A stretch of 33,141 bases of DNA from Allomuricauda sp. (GTDB taxonomy: Bacteria > Bacteroidota > Bacteroidia > Flavobacteriales > Flavobacteriaceae): positions 1-33,141 of the forward strand of contig JANQRD010000050.1 of assembly GCA_028284725.1 (NCBI GenBank), given 5' to 3'. Below the pieces are notes generated by a model. That model was given only the letters and a program-made list of their open reading frames with translations. It had not been told where the DNA came from and did not search any database. Position 1 is the first letter of the stretch. Each line of letters begins with the position of its first letter. This document shows positions 14,955 through 24,363 of the stretch, one piece after another. The position numbers were made by a program, and so were the translations under genes.

Positions 14955-17312
14955 ATGTTTAGGAACTTTATAAAAATTGCTTGGCGTAATCTACTGCGAA
15001 ATAGGTCCTTTTCCATCTTGAACATTGTGGGACTTTCCATAGGTTTGGCCGTAACCGGACTTATTGCTTTATGGATAAGTTTTGAACTAAGTGTGGAACA
15101 ATTCCATGAAAACAAAGACCGTATCTATCAAGTATATAACCAATACCCTGTTGACGGGGAGCTATGGACATGGAACTCCACTCCCCAGATTATGGCTCCG
15201 ACCATAAAGAAAGATTTTCCTGAGGTAGAACGCATATCTCGGTATAACTATGACGACACCCATTTGTTCTCCATTGGTGATAAAAGACTGAAGGCCACTG
15301 GTACAACCGTTGACCCCGATTTCCTATATATCTTCAGTTTTCCTTTGCTAAAAGGAGCTCCTGAATCCGCTTTGGAAGGTGTTAATTCAATTGTGGTTAC
15401 CGAGTCGTTTGCCCAAGAGCTGTTTGGGGATGAAGAACCCATGGGGCAAGTTTTGAAATTGGATAATCGTGATCTTTTTACGGTTACGGGAGTACTGGAA
15501 GACCTGCCCAAAAACAGTCAATTTGACTTTAAATTTCTATTACCCTGGAAATATTTGGAGCAAAAAAATGGCATTGATGAGGAATGGGGAAATAATTCCA
15601 TTGGTACTTTTATCCTACTTCAAAAGGGTGCCGATTACACTGCTTTTTCCAAAAAAATAAAAACCTTGAGAAAAACCTATGACAAGGGCAATTCTGATAC
15701 AGTTACCTATCTCTATCCCTATGTGCGGGAGTATTTGCATGGTAATTTTGTTGAGGGGGTTGAAAAGGGTGGATACATAACAATCGTTCGATTGTTTGGT
15801 ATTATTGGAGTAATTGTACTTTTTATAGCCTGTGTCAATTTTATGAATCTCAGCACGGCGCGAAGTGAAAAAAGAGCCAAGGAGGTGGGCATACGTAAGG
15901 TCATCGGAGCTCAAAAAAAAGGGCTTATCGGTCAGTTTATCGGTGAGTCCATATTAATTGCCCTTCTAAGTGCTGTACTGGCATTTTTTATTGTGATATT
16001 GGTGCTCCCACAGTTCAATCAGTTGATAAATAGGCATTTGACCATCGACTTTACCGACCCCTTCCTTTGGTTGGGAACTTTTTGCATTATTGTGGTCACC
16101 GGTATATTGGCGGGAAGCTATCCCGCACTCTATCTTTCCTCTTTCAGACCGGCATCCATTCTAAGGGGAACCTTTAGAAAGATCAACACTCTCATTGCCC
16201 CCAGGAAAGTATTGGTTGTAACTCAATTCGCAGTAGCGATCGTCCTTATTACAGCCACTATATTTGTAAAACGGCAATTGGTCCATGCCCAAAACAGACA
16301 GACGGGATATCAGAAGAATCATCTCATTTATTCCTTAGTGGAAGGGGACATCCTCAAAAATTACCAACTCATCAAAAGGGAACTGATTTCTTCTGGCGTA
16401 GCTACCTCGGTGACAAAAACCCTATCGCCTATCACGGAAAATTGGAGCAATTCCTGGGGAATGGACTGGGCCGGGAAAGACCCTGAAGACACCAGATTGA
16501 TTTTTAGATTCAGTGCCGATGAAGATGTTGTAAAAACCTTTGGGCTTGAACTGGTGGAAGGCCGTGATTTTGACCTTAAAAAGTTCCCTACGGATTCCAC
16601 TGCGATGATAATCAACGAGGCCGCGGTCAACCATATGGGATTTGAAGAACCTATTGGACAAATCATAAAGGATATGGGTAAATCATGGCATGTTGTTGGT
16701 GTAGTAAAGGATTTTGTGGTGAGCTCGCCATTTCAAGAAATCAACCCCATGATCATGCACAATGGAATTGGCAACAATTGTTTGAACATTCAACTCAACG
16801 CGAACCGCCCGATAGCAGAAAACTTGGTACAGATTGAGTCCATTTTTAAAAAATACAATCCAGAATATCCATTCAATTATAAATTTGTCGATGCGGAATA
16901 CGGGCGCAAATTTGCCGAAGAAAAACGTACCGAATCCTTAGCTTCATTGTTTACCATATTGACTATTTTCATTTCATGTTTGGGACTTTTTGGCTTGTCC
17001 AGCTTTATGGCGGAAAATCGGATTAAGGAGATCGGGGTGCGAAAAGTGTTGGGGGCTTCGGTAACCAACGTGAACGCACTATTATCCAAAGATTTCCTGA
17101 AGTTGGTTCTTATTGCTTTTGCCATTGCCATCCCAATATCTTGGTATGCGGTGGATCGATGGCTTCAAGATTTTGAATATCGCATTCATATTTCGGCCGA
17201 GGTCTTCATTTGGGCAGGAGTTCTATCAATAGCCCTGGCACTGATCACGGTAAGTTTTCAGGCCATCAAAGCGGCCCTAGCAAACCCTGTAAAGAGTTTA
17301 CGAACTGAATAA
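14955..17312 (+). CDS. ABC transporter permease, FtsX/MacB type with two FtsX domains
   Basis: Inner-membrane protein of 785 residues with the duplicated Bacteroidota layout. An N-terminal TM in WRNLLRNRSFSILNIVGLSIG is followed by a periplasmic MacB-like domain (about 50-270), three TMs with the FtsX signature (AKEVGIRKVIGAQKKGLIGQ), a second anchor and periplasmic domain, and a final FtsX unit (IKEIGVRKVLGASVTNVNAL) with three TMs. Such permeases drive mechanotransmission or export of peptides, antibiotics or lipoproteins with a separate MacB-like ATPase, which is not in the window. It is convergent with the LytTR regulator gene, and such permeases are often controlled by two-component systems. 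That link is inference. Confidence 0.92.
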   Translation: MFRNFIKIAWRNLLRNRSFSILNIVGLSIGLAVTGLIALWISFELSVEQFHENKDRIYQVYNQYPVDGELWTWNSTPQIMAPTIKKDFPEVERISRYNYDDTHLFSIGDKRLKATGTTVDPDFLYIFSFPLLKGAPESALEGVNSIVVTESFAQELFGDEEPMGQVLKLDNRDLFTVTGVLEDLPKNSQFDFKFLLPWKYLEQKNGIDEEWGNNSIGTFILLQKGADYTAFSKKIKTLRKTYDKGNSDTVTYLYPYVREYLHGNFVEGVEKGGYITIVRLFGIIGVIVLFIACVNFMNLSTARSEKRAKEVGIRKVIGAQKKGLIGQFIGESILIALLSAVLAFFIVILVLPQFNQLINRHLTIDFTDPFLWLGTFCIIVVTGILAGSYPALYLSSFRPASILRGTFRKINTLIAPRKVLVVTQFAVAIVLITATIFVKRQLVHAQNRQTGYQKNHLIYSLVEGDILKNYQLIKRELISSGVATSVTKTLSPITENWSNSWGMDWAGKDPEDTRLIFRFSADEDVVKTFGLELVEGRDFDLKKFPTDSTAMIINEAAVNHMGFEEPIGQIIKDMGKSWHVVGVVKDFVVSSPFQEINPMIMHNGIGNNCLNIQLNANRPIAENLVQIESIFKKYNPEYPFNYKFVDAEYGRKFAEEKRTESLASLFTILTIFISCLGLFGLSSFMAENRIKEIGVRKVLGASVTNVNALLSKDFLKLVLIAFAIAIPISWYAVDRWLQDFEYRIHISAEVFIWAGVLSIALALITVSFQAIKAALANPVKSLRTE

Positions 17313-17313
17313 G

Positions 17314-17348
17314 AACCAATTGAAAATAGGTTTCCGATAGAATTGGTT
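17314..17348. terminator. Weak hairpin between convergent genes
   Basis: AACCAATT (17314-17321) pairs with AATTGGTT (17341-17348) around a 19-nt loop, 2 nt after the permease stop codon and before the converging regulator gene. The location suits a bidirectional terminator, but the AT-rich stem and lack of a long T run make the call weak. Confidence 0.3.
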
Positions 17349-17380
17349 TATCCGGTAGAACTTGCTTTTAAAGAGCGGTT

Positions 17381-18133
17381 TTAACGATTCAACCAACTTT
17401 TAAAATCGTTGGTTTTTTGTCGGCTAACAATAAACTCTTGTTCCCTAGCTTGGGTCACGGTCAATTTCAAACGGTGGTTAAAGTATTTCCCAATTTTTAG
17501 GATTGCCAATTTGGCCACCACCTGTCCCCTGTTAATGCGAAAGAATTGGTTCGGGTTCAGTGATGGGTACAACTGGTCCAGGGTTTCATCGATAATGACC
17601 CGTTTGTTCTCCGTAACCCCAAAGGTGACACTGTCCTCTGAGTACACATACAACAAATCCGAAATACGAAGTTGCATAAAACCATCCCCCTCTTTTACCA
17701 AAATCCCTTCACGTCGTGCTGTGGTCTGCATTTCGGCCAAAAAGCTTTGGAGCGTTTCAGTATTGAGAGTTAACTGTTGCTTGGAACGTGTAAACTTGTC
17801 CAGTGCTTGTTGCAAATCCTCTTTTTGAATGGGCTTTAAGAGGTAGTCCACACTGTTCACCTTAAAGGCACGAATGGCATATTGGTCAAAAGCCGTGGTA
17901 AATATGATCGGGCATTGCAACTGCACTTTTTGGAATATTTCAAAGCTCAGCCCATCCGCCAATTGAATGTCCATAAACACCAGATCCGGGTTTTTGTTGT
18001 TTTGGAACCACTCCACGCTTTCCTCCACGGTGTCGATAATACCCAATAGCCCGTAATCAAATCCTAAGGTTTGCAATAGCTTCTGCAATTGATTGGCCGC
18101 CCGGGCTTCGTCTTCAATGATGAGTACTTGCAT
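17381..18133 (-). CDS. LytTR-family response regulator
   Basis: Receiver domain at 1-120 with acidic pocket Glu7-Asp8, phospho-acceptor Asp55 in LVFMDIQLADG, Thr79/Thr80 and Lys100 in YLLKP. A LytTR DNA-binding domain runs from about 145 to 250 (YVYSEDSVTF..., FFRINRGQVV). The total of 250 residues is typical. It overlaps the kinase gene by 20 nt and is the last gene of a four-gene operon. It should be phosphorylated by that kinase and then bind DNA; its targets are unknown, the convergent permease gene being an obvious candidate. Confidence 0.95.
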   Translation of the reverse strand: MQVLIIEDEARAANQLQKLLQTLGFDYGLLGIIDTVEESVEWFQNNKNPDLVFMDIQLADGLSFEIFQKVQLQCPIIFTTAFDQYAIRAFKVNSVDYLLKPIQKEDLQQALDKFTRSKQQLTLNTETLQSFLAEMQTTARREGILVKEGDGFMQLRISDLLYVYSEDSVTFGVTENKRVIIDETLDQLYPSLNPNQFFRINRGQVVAKLAILKIGKYFNHRLKLTVTQAREQEFIVSRQKTNDFKSWLNR

Positions 18134-19202
18134 ACGAATGTTTTTGGTCGGCTGGAGTCAATAAGGGTAGTTTTACCCTAAAATGGGCATTGTCCGAAGT
18201 AATCACCACTTGCTTATCCGAAATCAGAGCGTATCGCCGTTCAATATTTTTGAGTCCCAGCTTTGTGGTGGGCAATTGGGTCGTTTTGGGCTGTATTTTG
18301 TTGCTGACCACGAGCTGATCGTTTTCAATGCCCACACTCACCAACAAAGGCTTTGCTTTGGAAATCACATTGTGTTTCACCGCATTCTCCAACAGGAGTT
18401 GCAGGCTCATGGGAATGATCAACCGGTCCTTATCCTTTTCCAATACATTCCAATGTACCGTGAGGTTATCACCAAATCGTTCTTTTTGTATGTGGATATA
18501 GGCTTGGGCAAATTTCAATTCTTCCCGCAGCGCAATAAGATTCGCATTACCCGATTCTAGGATAAAACGATATACTTCGGATAAACGATTGACAAATTCC
18601 TTGGCCTCTTCCCTAGTGTTTTGATCAATAATATCTCGCAGTGTATTCAGCGTATTGAAAAAAAAGTGGGGCTGCGCCTGATTACGTAGGGTATCCAATT
18701 GTGCTTGAACAATGGCACGCTTTGCCTGCTCCTCTTGCCGTATAGACTGCTTCAAGTGAATATAATAGTATATGGCCTCGTAAATTGCCATCGTCATGGT
18801 ACTGATCAGAATAATGGGTACAATAAGCTTTGATCGCAATGGATGGTTATAACTGCTTCCAAAAATATAGCCCAGGGTCATGTTGCCCATATAATCCACC
18901 GTCATTACAGTGACCACAATGGAAAGGAAAAACAATGGGATACGCTTTTTGTTATCCTTTAAACCGGGATATCTTTTTCGCAATGCGATCAAAATGGTGC
19001 GCATGATCAGCCAGTTGACCGTTGCAAACATTAGGGAAACGCTCCAATTGATAGTTGCCTCAATAAAGGGCAGACGCGTGAACGAACCACTGGAAAACAG
19101 GAAATCGGTCACAAAGCTCAGCAAAACAATACCCGCTATCATAAACCAGATATCGTTGAAAGCCAAGTATTTTATGCGTTTTTCCTTATTGAAAAGTCCC
19201 AT
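18114..19202 (-). CDS. LytS/YehU-type membrane histidine kinase
   Basis: About four TM segments (residues 19-150) form the sensor, followed by a short coiled coil (150-175), then the His_kinase domain with phospho-acceptor His179 in AQPHFFFNTLNTL and the ATP-binding N-box LLLENAVKHN (Asn273). There is no separate periplasmic sensor domain, so the signal is probably read in the membrane. It starts 12 nt after the multi-TM gene and overlaps its regulator by 20 nt. Confidence 0.93.
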   Translation of the reverse strand: MGLFNKEKRIKYLAFNDIWFMIAGIVLLSFVTDFLFSSGSFTRLPFIEATINWSVSLMFATVNWLIMRTILIALRKRYPGLKDNKKRIPLFFLSIVVTVMTVDYMGNMTLGYIFGSSYNHPLRSKLIVPIILISTMTMAIYEAIYYYIHLKQSIRQEEQAKRAIVQAQLDTLRNQAQPHFFFNTLNTLRDIIDQNTREEAKEFVNRLSEVYRFILESGNANLIALREELKFAQAYIHIQKERFGDNLTVHWNVLEKDKDRLIIPMSLQLLLENAVKHNVISKAKPLLVSVGIENDQLVVSNKIQPKTTQLPTTKLGLKNIERRYALISDKQVVITSDNAHFRVKLPLLTPADQKHSYASTHH

Positions 19203-19214
19203 AATTTCATTGGT

Positions 19215-20015
19215 TTAAAGCCCTACTAAAGGCATGCCCTGTTTTGCTTGATAAAAGGTAAAAGCAATCCACGATGCATATAAAATCCCAAAAAGAATGA
19301 CCACCAGATTTTGGGCCACCTTGGAAGTCTTCCACTTTCTGGTAAGCACCAATGCGAATAAAGGGATAATTTGAATGCCATGCAATCCAAAAAAATGGGC
19401 AACACGCAAATCGCCGGCTATGGTACTCCAATTGAGCAAAGGCAGGCCTTCACCTCCATCGGCCACCCCAACATTGTGTGCCATCTGGCCAATCATCTGC
19501 CCCCCTACCCAACTACCAAACAAAACCACAATCCAGCCTAATAAAATACCCCATTGCACAGGTCTAGGAACGTTCATCTTTAATCGTATGGTTTCCACTA
19601 TGTAAAAGACCATCGTTAGTACAACAATGCTTATCAATAGACCCATAATTCCGAAAAGAATGCCATCAAACAAATTGGATTGGTTGTAATGTGATTGCAC
19701 CCCACGGGAGGCTTGTAGGACTACAATGATTATTTCTATCGCCAATGGCCAAGAAATCAAATTGTTTATGATGTTCCGCTTTCTTTTCGAAAAAGGATAA
19801 AGGGTCGCTAAAAACCCAGAAGTGAGCACATAGATTCCTCCAGAAATTGAGAATTTTAAGGGTTTGATCCATACATTGATGCCAACCAACATACGGTCAT
19901 CAACCATTAAGCCAATAACGCAAATGGTGGCCAGGACAAAATGGAACACGCCGATAAAATATAAAATTGGGCTTTCCCTTTTTATGGTACGAAGTACTTC
20001 TTTCAGATTTTTCAT
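19215..20015 (-). CDS. Multi-TM membrane protein, unknown function
   Basis: 266 residues with about seven hydrophobic segments and short polar loops. Conserved-looking polar motifs inside or next to TMs include GINVWIKPLKFSISGGIY, SRGVQSHYN, GGQMIGQMAHNVG, and RVAHFFGLHGIQ with two histidines. It overlaps the ABA4-like gene by 4 nt (ATGA) and precedes the kinase by 12 nt. I recognise no assigned function. His and Gly motifs in membrane helices could bind a cofactor, but this is not shown. Being in the kinase operon suggests an accessory sensor or the regulated process itself. Confidence 0.78.
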   Translation of the reverse strand: MKNLKEVLRTIKRESPILYFIGVFHFVLATICVIGLMVDDRMLVGINVWIKPLKFSISGGIYVLTSGFLATLYPFSKRKRNIINNLISWPLAIEIIIVVLQASRGVQSHYNQSNLFDGILFGIMGLLISIVVLTMVFYIVETIRLKMNVPRPVQWGILLGWIVVLFGSWVGGQMIGQMAHNVGVADGGEGLPLLNWSTIAGDLRVAHFFGLHGIQIIPLFALVLTRKWKTSKVAQNLVVILFGILYASWIAFTFYQAKQGMPLVGL

Positions 20016-20434
20016 GATGTGCGAAGTTTAATGGTTCGAATAATCATGAAAAGCAAAAAGCCAACGGGTCCCAGCATGAATGTGGCAAAAAGGCAAGGTG
20101 CCATTAATAGCTGATGAACACCTAAATTTTGGTTTTGGTTCAGCATCCACATCCCAATTAATAGGTCGAATGCCAAATAATGAACCCAACCTGCCATTAC
20201 AGCATTTTCAAGTGTGAACAGAGACATTACAGAGGACAAACTCCCAAAGTCCAGACCTGCACCGCTCTGAATGTGCAAAATTATGTAGCACACGTAAAAA
20301 AGGGACAAAAGAATGGGTATGATCTTGTAATCGATCAAAAAACGGGTGACCTTCCATTTGGGAAGTACAATCATTAAAAGCCACATGGGCATCGCCATGG
20401 TATTGGCTATCGAAAAAACTGTTGCTGTTGTCAT
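20012..20434 (-). CDS. ABA4-like (DUF4281) membrane protein
   Basis: 140 residues with four TM segments and the family-typical stretches FSIANTMAMPMWLLM, FTLENAVMAGWVHYLAFD and LMAPCLFATFMLGPVGFL. Plant ABA4 is needed for neoxanthin formation; bacterial members have no proven role. It is the first gene of the four-gene operon with the multi-TM protein, the LytS-like kinase and the LytTR regulator. No carotenoid gene is in the window, so a pigment role is only a possibility. Confidence 0.85.
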   Translation of the reverse strand: MTTATVFSIANTMAMPMWLLMIVLPKWKVTRFLIDYKIIPILLSLFYVCYIILHIQSGAGLDFGSLSSVMSLFTLENAVMAGWVHYLAFDLLIGMWMLNQNQNLGVHQLLMAPCLFATFMLGPVGFLLFMIIRTIKLRTS

Positions 20435-20602
20435 TGATGTTTGGTTTTACGGTTAATACAGACCAAAAATCAATTTTCAACCCAGTCTACGGAAGGTCTT
20501 TTTGCTGAATCATCGTTATCTGTGGTTGAATTGCACAAAGTTTGATATTCCCCAATCCCGGGAGCAGAAAACGAATAACTTATTTCTTAAACAGCTTGGT
20601 TC

Positions 20603-21658
20603 TCAGAGTTCCAATGAACTTTTCCTAAAGGAAGATGGTGTGGTACCCTCAAATTTTTTAAAGGCACCATTAAAGGATGATAAACTGCTAAAGCCAACAT
20701 CGAAGGCGATGGAAGAAATGGTATACTTTTCACTTTCAGCGGTCGAAAGCAATTTTTTAGCGTCTTGAATGCGATAGTGATTTATAAAATCATTGAAGTT
20801 CCGTTTGGCACACTCATTAATGGCTGTAGATATTTGCTGTGTACTCTTTCCCCACATCTTGCTAAGCTTGGGAAGTGATATATCCGGTTCCCGGTATAGG
20901 CTGTCCCCCACAATCAATTTTGAAATCTCATTGAACAATAGATTGTTGCCATTACTGTCGAATATGCGGCCATCCAAATCAGTGGCCTTTAATCGAAATG
21001 CCTTATAGCTTAAAAAATATATTACCACTGAATATACAATGGGGCCGACAATATAGGGAACAGTTTCATCGAGGATGTTAAGTACGTAGGACACCCAAAT
21101 GAGAACAAAACCAATGAGCAAAGAAAACAACCAATTCAAGGTGGCCTTTTGGGATTTTGTTCGAAGTTCTGGGGCATGCTTTCTTTTTGTTGCTCTGAAA
21201 ACATTCCATCCCAACACTATGTAAAATGCCAAATGGAGGTATATAAAAATAAGTCCGGTCGAGAAAACGATAATAACCCATTTACTGTTTTCGAACCATT
21301 CTTTGGTGACAAAAAGACTCCCGCCAAAAAAGACGATAAACGGAAGAAACTCCAACAAAAAGTGTTTGGGCAGTTTAAAGTTTGGTCGGGTCATGCTTAA
21401 TAGATACCATCTCAAAAGCGGTCCAATTAATAAAAGGAAGGCCAACCCAATGAATATAAAAATTGGCTCCAAATCCTCCCCAAAATTTAGCATGACGGAT
21501 TTACCGATTCTAAAAGCCATAAAAATCAGTATCATCCCCAAGAGCAGATTGGCCAGACCCTTTTTCTTTTTGAATACCATCAGGTAAAATGCAAAAAGGA
21601 CGCCATGCAAGAGACCTGCACTACTAAGTAGCACCAATATGATATCTGAAAACTTCAA
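20603..21658 (-). CDS. Membrane-embedded AraC-family transcription regulator
   Basis: Residues 1-220 hold about seven hydrophobic segments; the C-terminal part (about 260-351) is an AraC helix-turn-helix domain, with LSKMWGKSTQQISTAINE, then TISSIAFDVGFSSLSSFNGA and FKKFEGTTPSSFR. This is the common Bacteroidota layout of a membrane sensor joined to an AraC domain. The start appears to be TTG at 21658. An upstream in-frame stop leaves no ATG, and the next Met is past the first TM. It follows the DJ-1-like gene, separated by a terminator, so it is probably transcribed on its own. It may control that neighbour. Confidence 0.88.
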   Translation of the reverse strand: MKFSDIILVLLSSAGLLHGVLFAFYLMVFKKKKGLANLLLGMILIFMAFRIGKSVMLNFGEDLEPIFIFIGLAFLLLIGPLLRWYLLSMTRPNFKLPKHFLLEFLPFIVFFGGSLFVTKEWFENSKWVIIVFSTGLIFIYLHLAFYIVLGWNVFRATKRKHAPELRTKSQKATLNWLFSLLIGFVLIWVSYVLNILDETVPYIVGPIVYSVVIYFLSYKAFRLKATDLDGRIFDSNGNNLLFNEISKLIVGDSLYREPDISLPKLSKMWGKSTQQISTAINECAKRNFNDFINHYRIQDAKKLLSTAESEKYTISSIAFDVGFSSLSSFNGAFKKFEGTTPSSFRKSSLEL

Positions 21659-21696
21659 AAGTCCACTTTTGCGAAAGTTAGGAATATTTGCACATC

Positions 21697-21726
21697 AAAA
21701 GGCATTGACCCTTTCCGATCAATGCC
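21697..21726 (-). terminator. Intrinsic terminator after the DJ-1/PfpI-like gene
   Basis: On the minus strand GGCATTGA and TCAATGCC form a perfect 8-bp stem with a 10-nt loop, followed directly by TTTTGAT. It begins 26 nt after the stop codon of the upstream gene and ends before the AraC-type gene, separating the two transcripts. Confidence 0.65.
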
Positions 21727-21752
21727 CCAGCTATTAATATTGTTTTATAAAA

Positions 21753-22856
21753 CTACAGGTCTTTGGACATTCTTTTGGTGTAGGAGGTTAAACCGACCAG
21801 ACCAAAAAATCGACCAATATCACCTTTCATAGCTGCAATTACGCTATGTTTTGCAATGAGAATTCTATCAACTTCTTTCTTTTCTTCGAAGTACATATGC
21901 TGTATTAGTGCCTTCGCCTGTTTTCCACCTTCCAAATCGTATTTCTTAAGGACTTCCACCGCATTTTCCTCCGCAGTTATTTCCCTATATTTTGGAGTGT
22001 ATCCCAATTGTTTGACCATGGTTTCGGCCAACTTCCAGGTTGACCAAGGATTTTGACCTGTCACTAAATTTCCGTCATGACTTATCTGTTCCAAATACAT
22101 GGACCCTTCATTAAAACGCGCGCCCTGTGCCACCAGTTTATCCTGCAAAAGAAATGGAAATATGGTTGGAGCATCGGGAATAAGCAACAGTTCCTCATCA
22201 TTGGTAAATCCGCTGACATTTTTATTTTCCAATAAATGCCGCCCATTATCCAAGGTTACATTGACCAATGCCGCGGGACCATGACATACAGCTCCAACTA
22301 CTTTGTCCGCTTGGTACAATTCGCGAACTATGGATTGAATCGCTTGATTCTCGGGGAAATCGAACATGGCACCCTTACCCCCTACAAAGAATACAGCCTC
22401 GTAATCTTCGGCGCTAATGTTTTTAACGGGAATCGTATGTTTGGTTTTATACTGCGCAATGCTATCGTTTAAAAAGGCAAAATCAAATTTGCCCATATCT
22501 TCATCATCGATCACAACGCGCGGTTCTCCTCCTTGAGGGCTGGCAATATCAACTTCAAAACCATTGGCCTGAAAAACGTAATAAGCACGTGAGAGTTCGG
22601 TAAGTTCGTAGCCTGTTTGCTTATCAGTATCGCCCATGGTTCTGGCACTTGTTACCACGGCCAAGATTTTACCTCTGGAAGGGGGAACATTTTGGGTCAC
22701 GTAGGGTAAATCACCTACTTGAGCAGTCGTCGGGTCAACCATCTCGTCTTTTTTGGGTAGAAGACTCATAAACCACCAACCGAAAGTAACTACAAGGACA
22801 ATCAATGAGGTCAGAACAATTAGGCTCCATTTAAGAATGGGATATTTTCTAAGCAT
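21753..22856 (-). CDS. DJ-1/PfpI (Hsp31-like) type 1 glutamine amidotransferase-fold protein, membrane anchored
   Basis: An N-terminal TM (10-30) anchors a DJ-1/PfpI domain at about 62-290. Conserved Glu84 lies in TGYELTEL, and the nucleophile elbow is GAVCHGPAAL (Cys191-His192). VTSARTM and FEVDIASPQGGEP are typical of the Hsp31-like branch, members of which act as glyoxalase III, deglycase or chaperone. A further 70 residues beyond the domain are unassigned. The reaction cannot be settled from the sequence. The gene lies upstream of a membrane AraC regulator on the same strand, and an inverted repeat lies 56-79 nt before its start. Confidence 0.88.
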   Translation of the reverse strand: MLRKYPILKWSLIVLTSLIVLVVTFGWWFMSLLPKKDEMVDPTTAQVGDLPYVTQNVPPSRGKILAVVTSARTMGDTDKQTGYELTELSRAYYVFQANGFEVDIASPQGGEPRVVIDDEDMGKFDFAFLNDSIAQYKTKHTIPVKNISAEDYEAVFFVGGKGAMFDFPENQAIQSIVRELYQADKVVGAVCHGPAALVNVTLDNGRHLLENKNVSGFTNDEELLLIPDAPTIFPFLLQDKLVAQGARFNEGSMYLEQISHDGNLVTGQNPWSTWKLAETMVKQLGYTPKYREITAEENAVEVLKKYDLEGGKQAKALIQHMYFEEKKEVDRILIAKHSVIAAMKGDIGRFFGLVGLTSYTKRMSKDL

Positions 22857-22911
22857 AATTTTAGACTTTTTGAAATTATGCAGCGAAGTAAGGGCATCCT
22901 TTTATTAGAAA

Positions 22912-22935
22912 CTGTCGGAATGATAATTCCGTCAG
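22912..22935. promoter_or_regulatory. Inverted repeat upstream of the DJ-1/PfpI-like gene
   Basis: CTGTCGGAAT and ATTCCGTCAG form a 10-bp inverted repeat with one mismatch around GATA, 56-79 nt upstream of the start codon. It could be an operator, for example for the AraC-type regulator encoded next door, although AraC proteins more often use direct repeats. Confidence 0.35.
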
Positions 22936-23080
22936 AGTAAATGATTATTTCGAAGCTGAATGGTTAAGATAATCCCCCTAGATGGATTTGTTACCGCCTA
23001 AAAATTAAAAAGTGCCACGCTGTATCAATCATCTAGTTCATATTAGTAACTTCAATCAATCCCATAAACTGAAGCAATAT

Positions 23081-24223
23081 TCAATTATCATTACCACTTT
23101 TTGCTTCCAACCTTTTTAACCTTATGGCGGCATCTTCATAGCCTGGATCGATTTCCAATAGCTTTTTCAGATACATTATGGCCTTAGCAGTGGCATTCTT
23201 TCTTTGGTACAATATGGCCAAACCATCATAGCCAACAGGAACTTCAGGATAGTTGTTCTTATAATATTCAAAGACTTTGAAGGCCTCTTCGGTATCATCG
23301 GAATCCAAAATGGAATATCCATAGTTCATTAAAACCCGCTGAGGTATTTTTATTTTTTTGCTGTATTTCGCTTCCAAGTTCTTGTAGTATGCAATGGTCT
23401 TTTCGAAACCGATTTCCGCTACCAATTTATCATCGGGAACTAAATCCTTGAAAACAAAACGAAGTCCATCCAAGGTTGCGATTAACGGAGTTGTTGAATG
23501 ATTTTCTTTTGGGTAGTATTCGAATTTCCACTCCAGATTTTTAGGCGCATGTTTCAAAAAGACGGTCTCATGTAAATGAAAAACAGCATCCCCCTCTGCT
23601 CCTGGCTCATGTCCAACCGAAAAGAAAAAGGATTTCTCCATTGTTTTCAGGCTTTTGAATTTTTTACCCAACCGCTTGGTAAGAAGTCGATCATCATAGA
23701 CCACGGTCGGTGTAATTGCTACGTACCCATCAAATAGATCCGGATTTCTATCCAAAACATGTACGGCGAACAACCCTCCAAATGAGTGACCAACCAAAAC
23801 TGAGTATTGGTGTGTCCTGAAATTGGAATTAATGAATGGCTTGAGTTCATTTTCGACGAAATCCATAAAGTTATCAGCGCCGCCACCAGTGGGTGTATCT
23901 TCAACTGCCGAAGGGGTCAAATCTCTTGAACGGTACGTGCTTGGAATACCTATGATCAATAACTTTGGATATCCGGACTGATATAATAATTCTGCGATTC
24001 CTACCGTAAAATGCGTATTTAAGTTGCCATCAAGTACGTAAACCACAAAGTATTTCTCATCAGAATAATCATACCCATTAGGTTTAGAAATCAATAATGC
24101 CTTTTCTTCCTTAAGAATCTTGGAATACATTGTTCTTTCCTCAATTTTTCTGAGGGGATAAAACTGTGAACGGCCGTAATTAACAAACAGCATCGTTATT
24201 GATAGAAAAAGGAATGATTTCAT
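23081..24223 (-). CDS. Secreted esterase (BesA/IroE-like) with C-terminal TPR-like repeats
   Basis: Signal peptide at 1-19 (SQ-F). The alpha/beta-hydrolase domain runs to about 265, with VYVLDGNLN, the nucleophile elbow GHSFGG (Ser147) and a likely catalytic His242 in KENHSTTP. It matches the putative-esterase family that includes siderophore esterases. Residues about 280-375 form two or three TPR-like helical pairs (AFKVFEYYKNNYPEVPVGYD, AIMYLKKLLEIDPGY). At 380 residues it is longer than a plain esterase by the repeats. It acts in the periplasm or outside. The CadC-like regulator gene is divergent 140 nt away. The natural substrate is unknown, and a siderophore role is not supported by neighbours. 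Confidence 0.88.
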   Translation of the reverse strand: MKSFLFLSITMLFVNYGRSQFYPLRKIEERTMYSKILKEEKALLISKPNGYDYSDEKYFVVYVLDGNLNTHFTVGIAELLYQSGYPKLLIIGIPSTYRSRDLTPSAVEDTPTGGGADNFMDFVENELKPFINSNFRTHQYSVLVGHSFGGLFAVHVLDRNPDLFDGYVAITPTVVYDDRLLTKRLGKKFKSLKTMEKSFFFSVGHEPGAEGDAVFHLHETVFLKHAPKNLEWKFEYYPKENHSTTPLIATLDGLRFVFKDLVPDDKLVAEIGFEKTIAYYKNLEAKYSKKIKIPQRVLMNYGYSILDSDDTEEAFKVFEYYKNNYPEVPVGYDGLAILYQRKNATAKAIMYLKKLLEIDPGYEDAAIRLKRLEAKSGNDN

Positions 24224-24363
24224 GGTATTGTTCTTTAAACTTTATTGATTTATGATTATGTCTGCATATATTCACTGGTATAATTAGGGTTTAATTCATT
24301 CGAAGGCCTGTTTACCGCCTTACTTTTTTCTGAATTATATCTTAACTGCTTCTGAATGGTTTT

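Noticed and set aside
22875..22940. Short plus-strand frame of about 20 codons upstream of the DJ-1-like gene
   Set aside because: Too short and overlaps an inverted repeat; no sign of coding.
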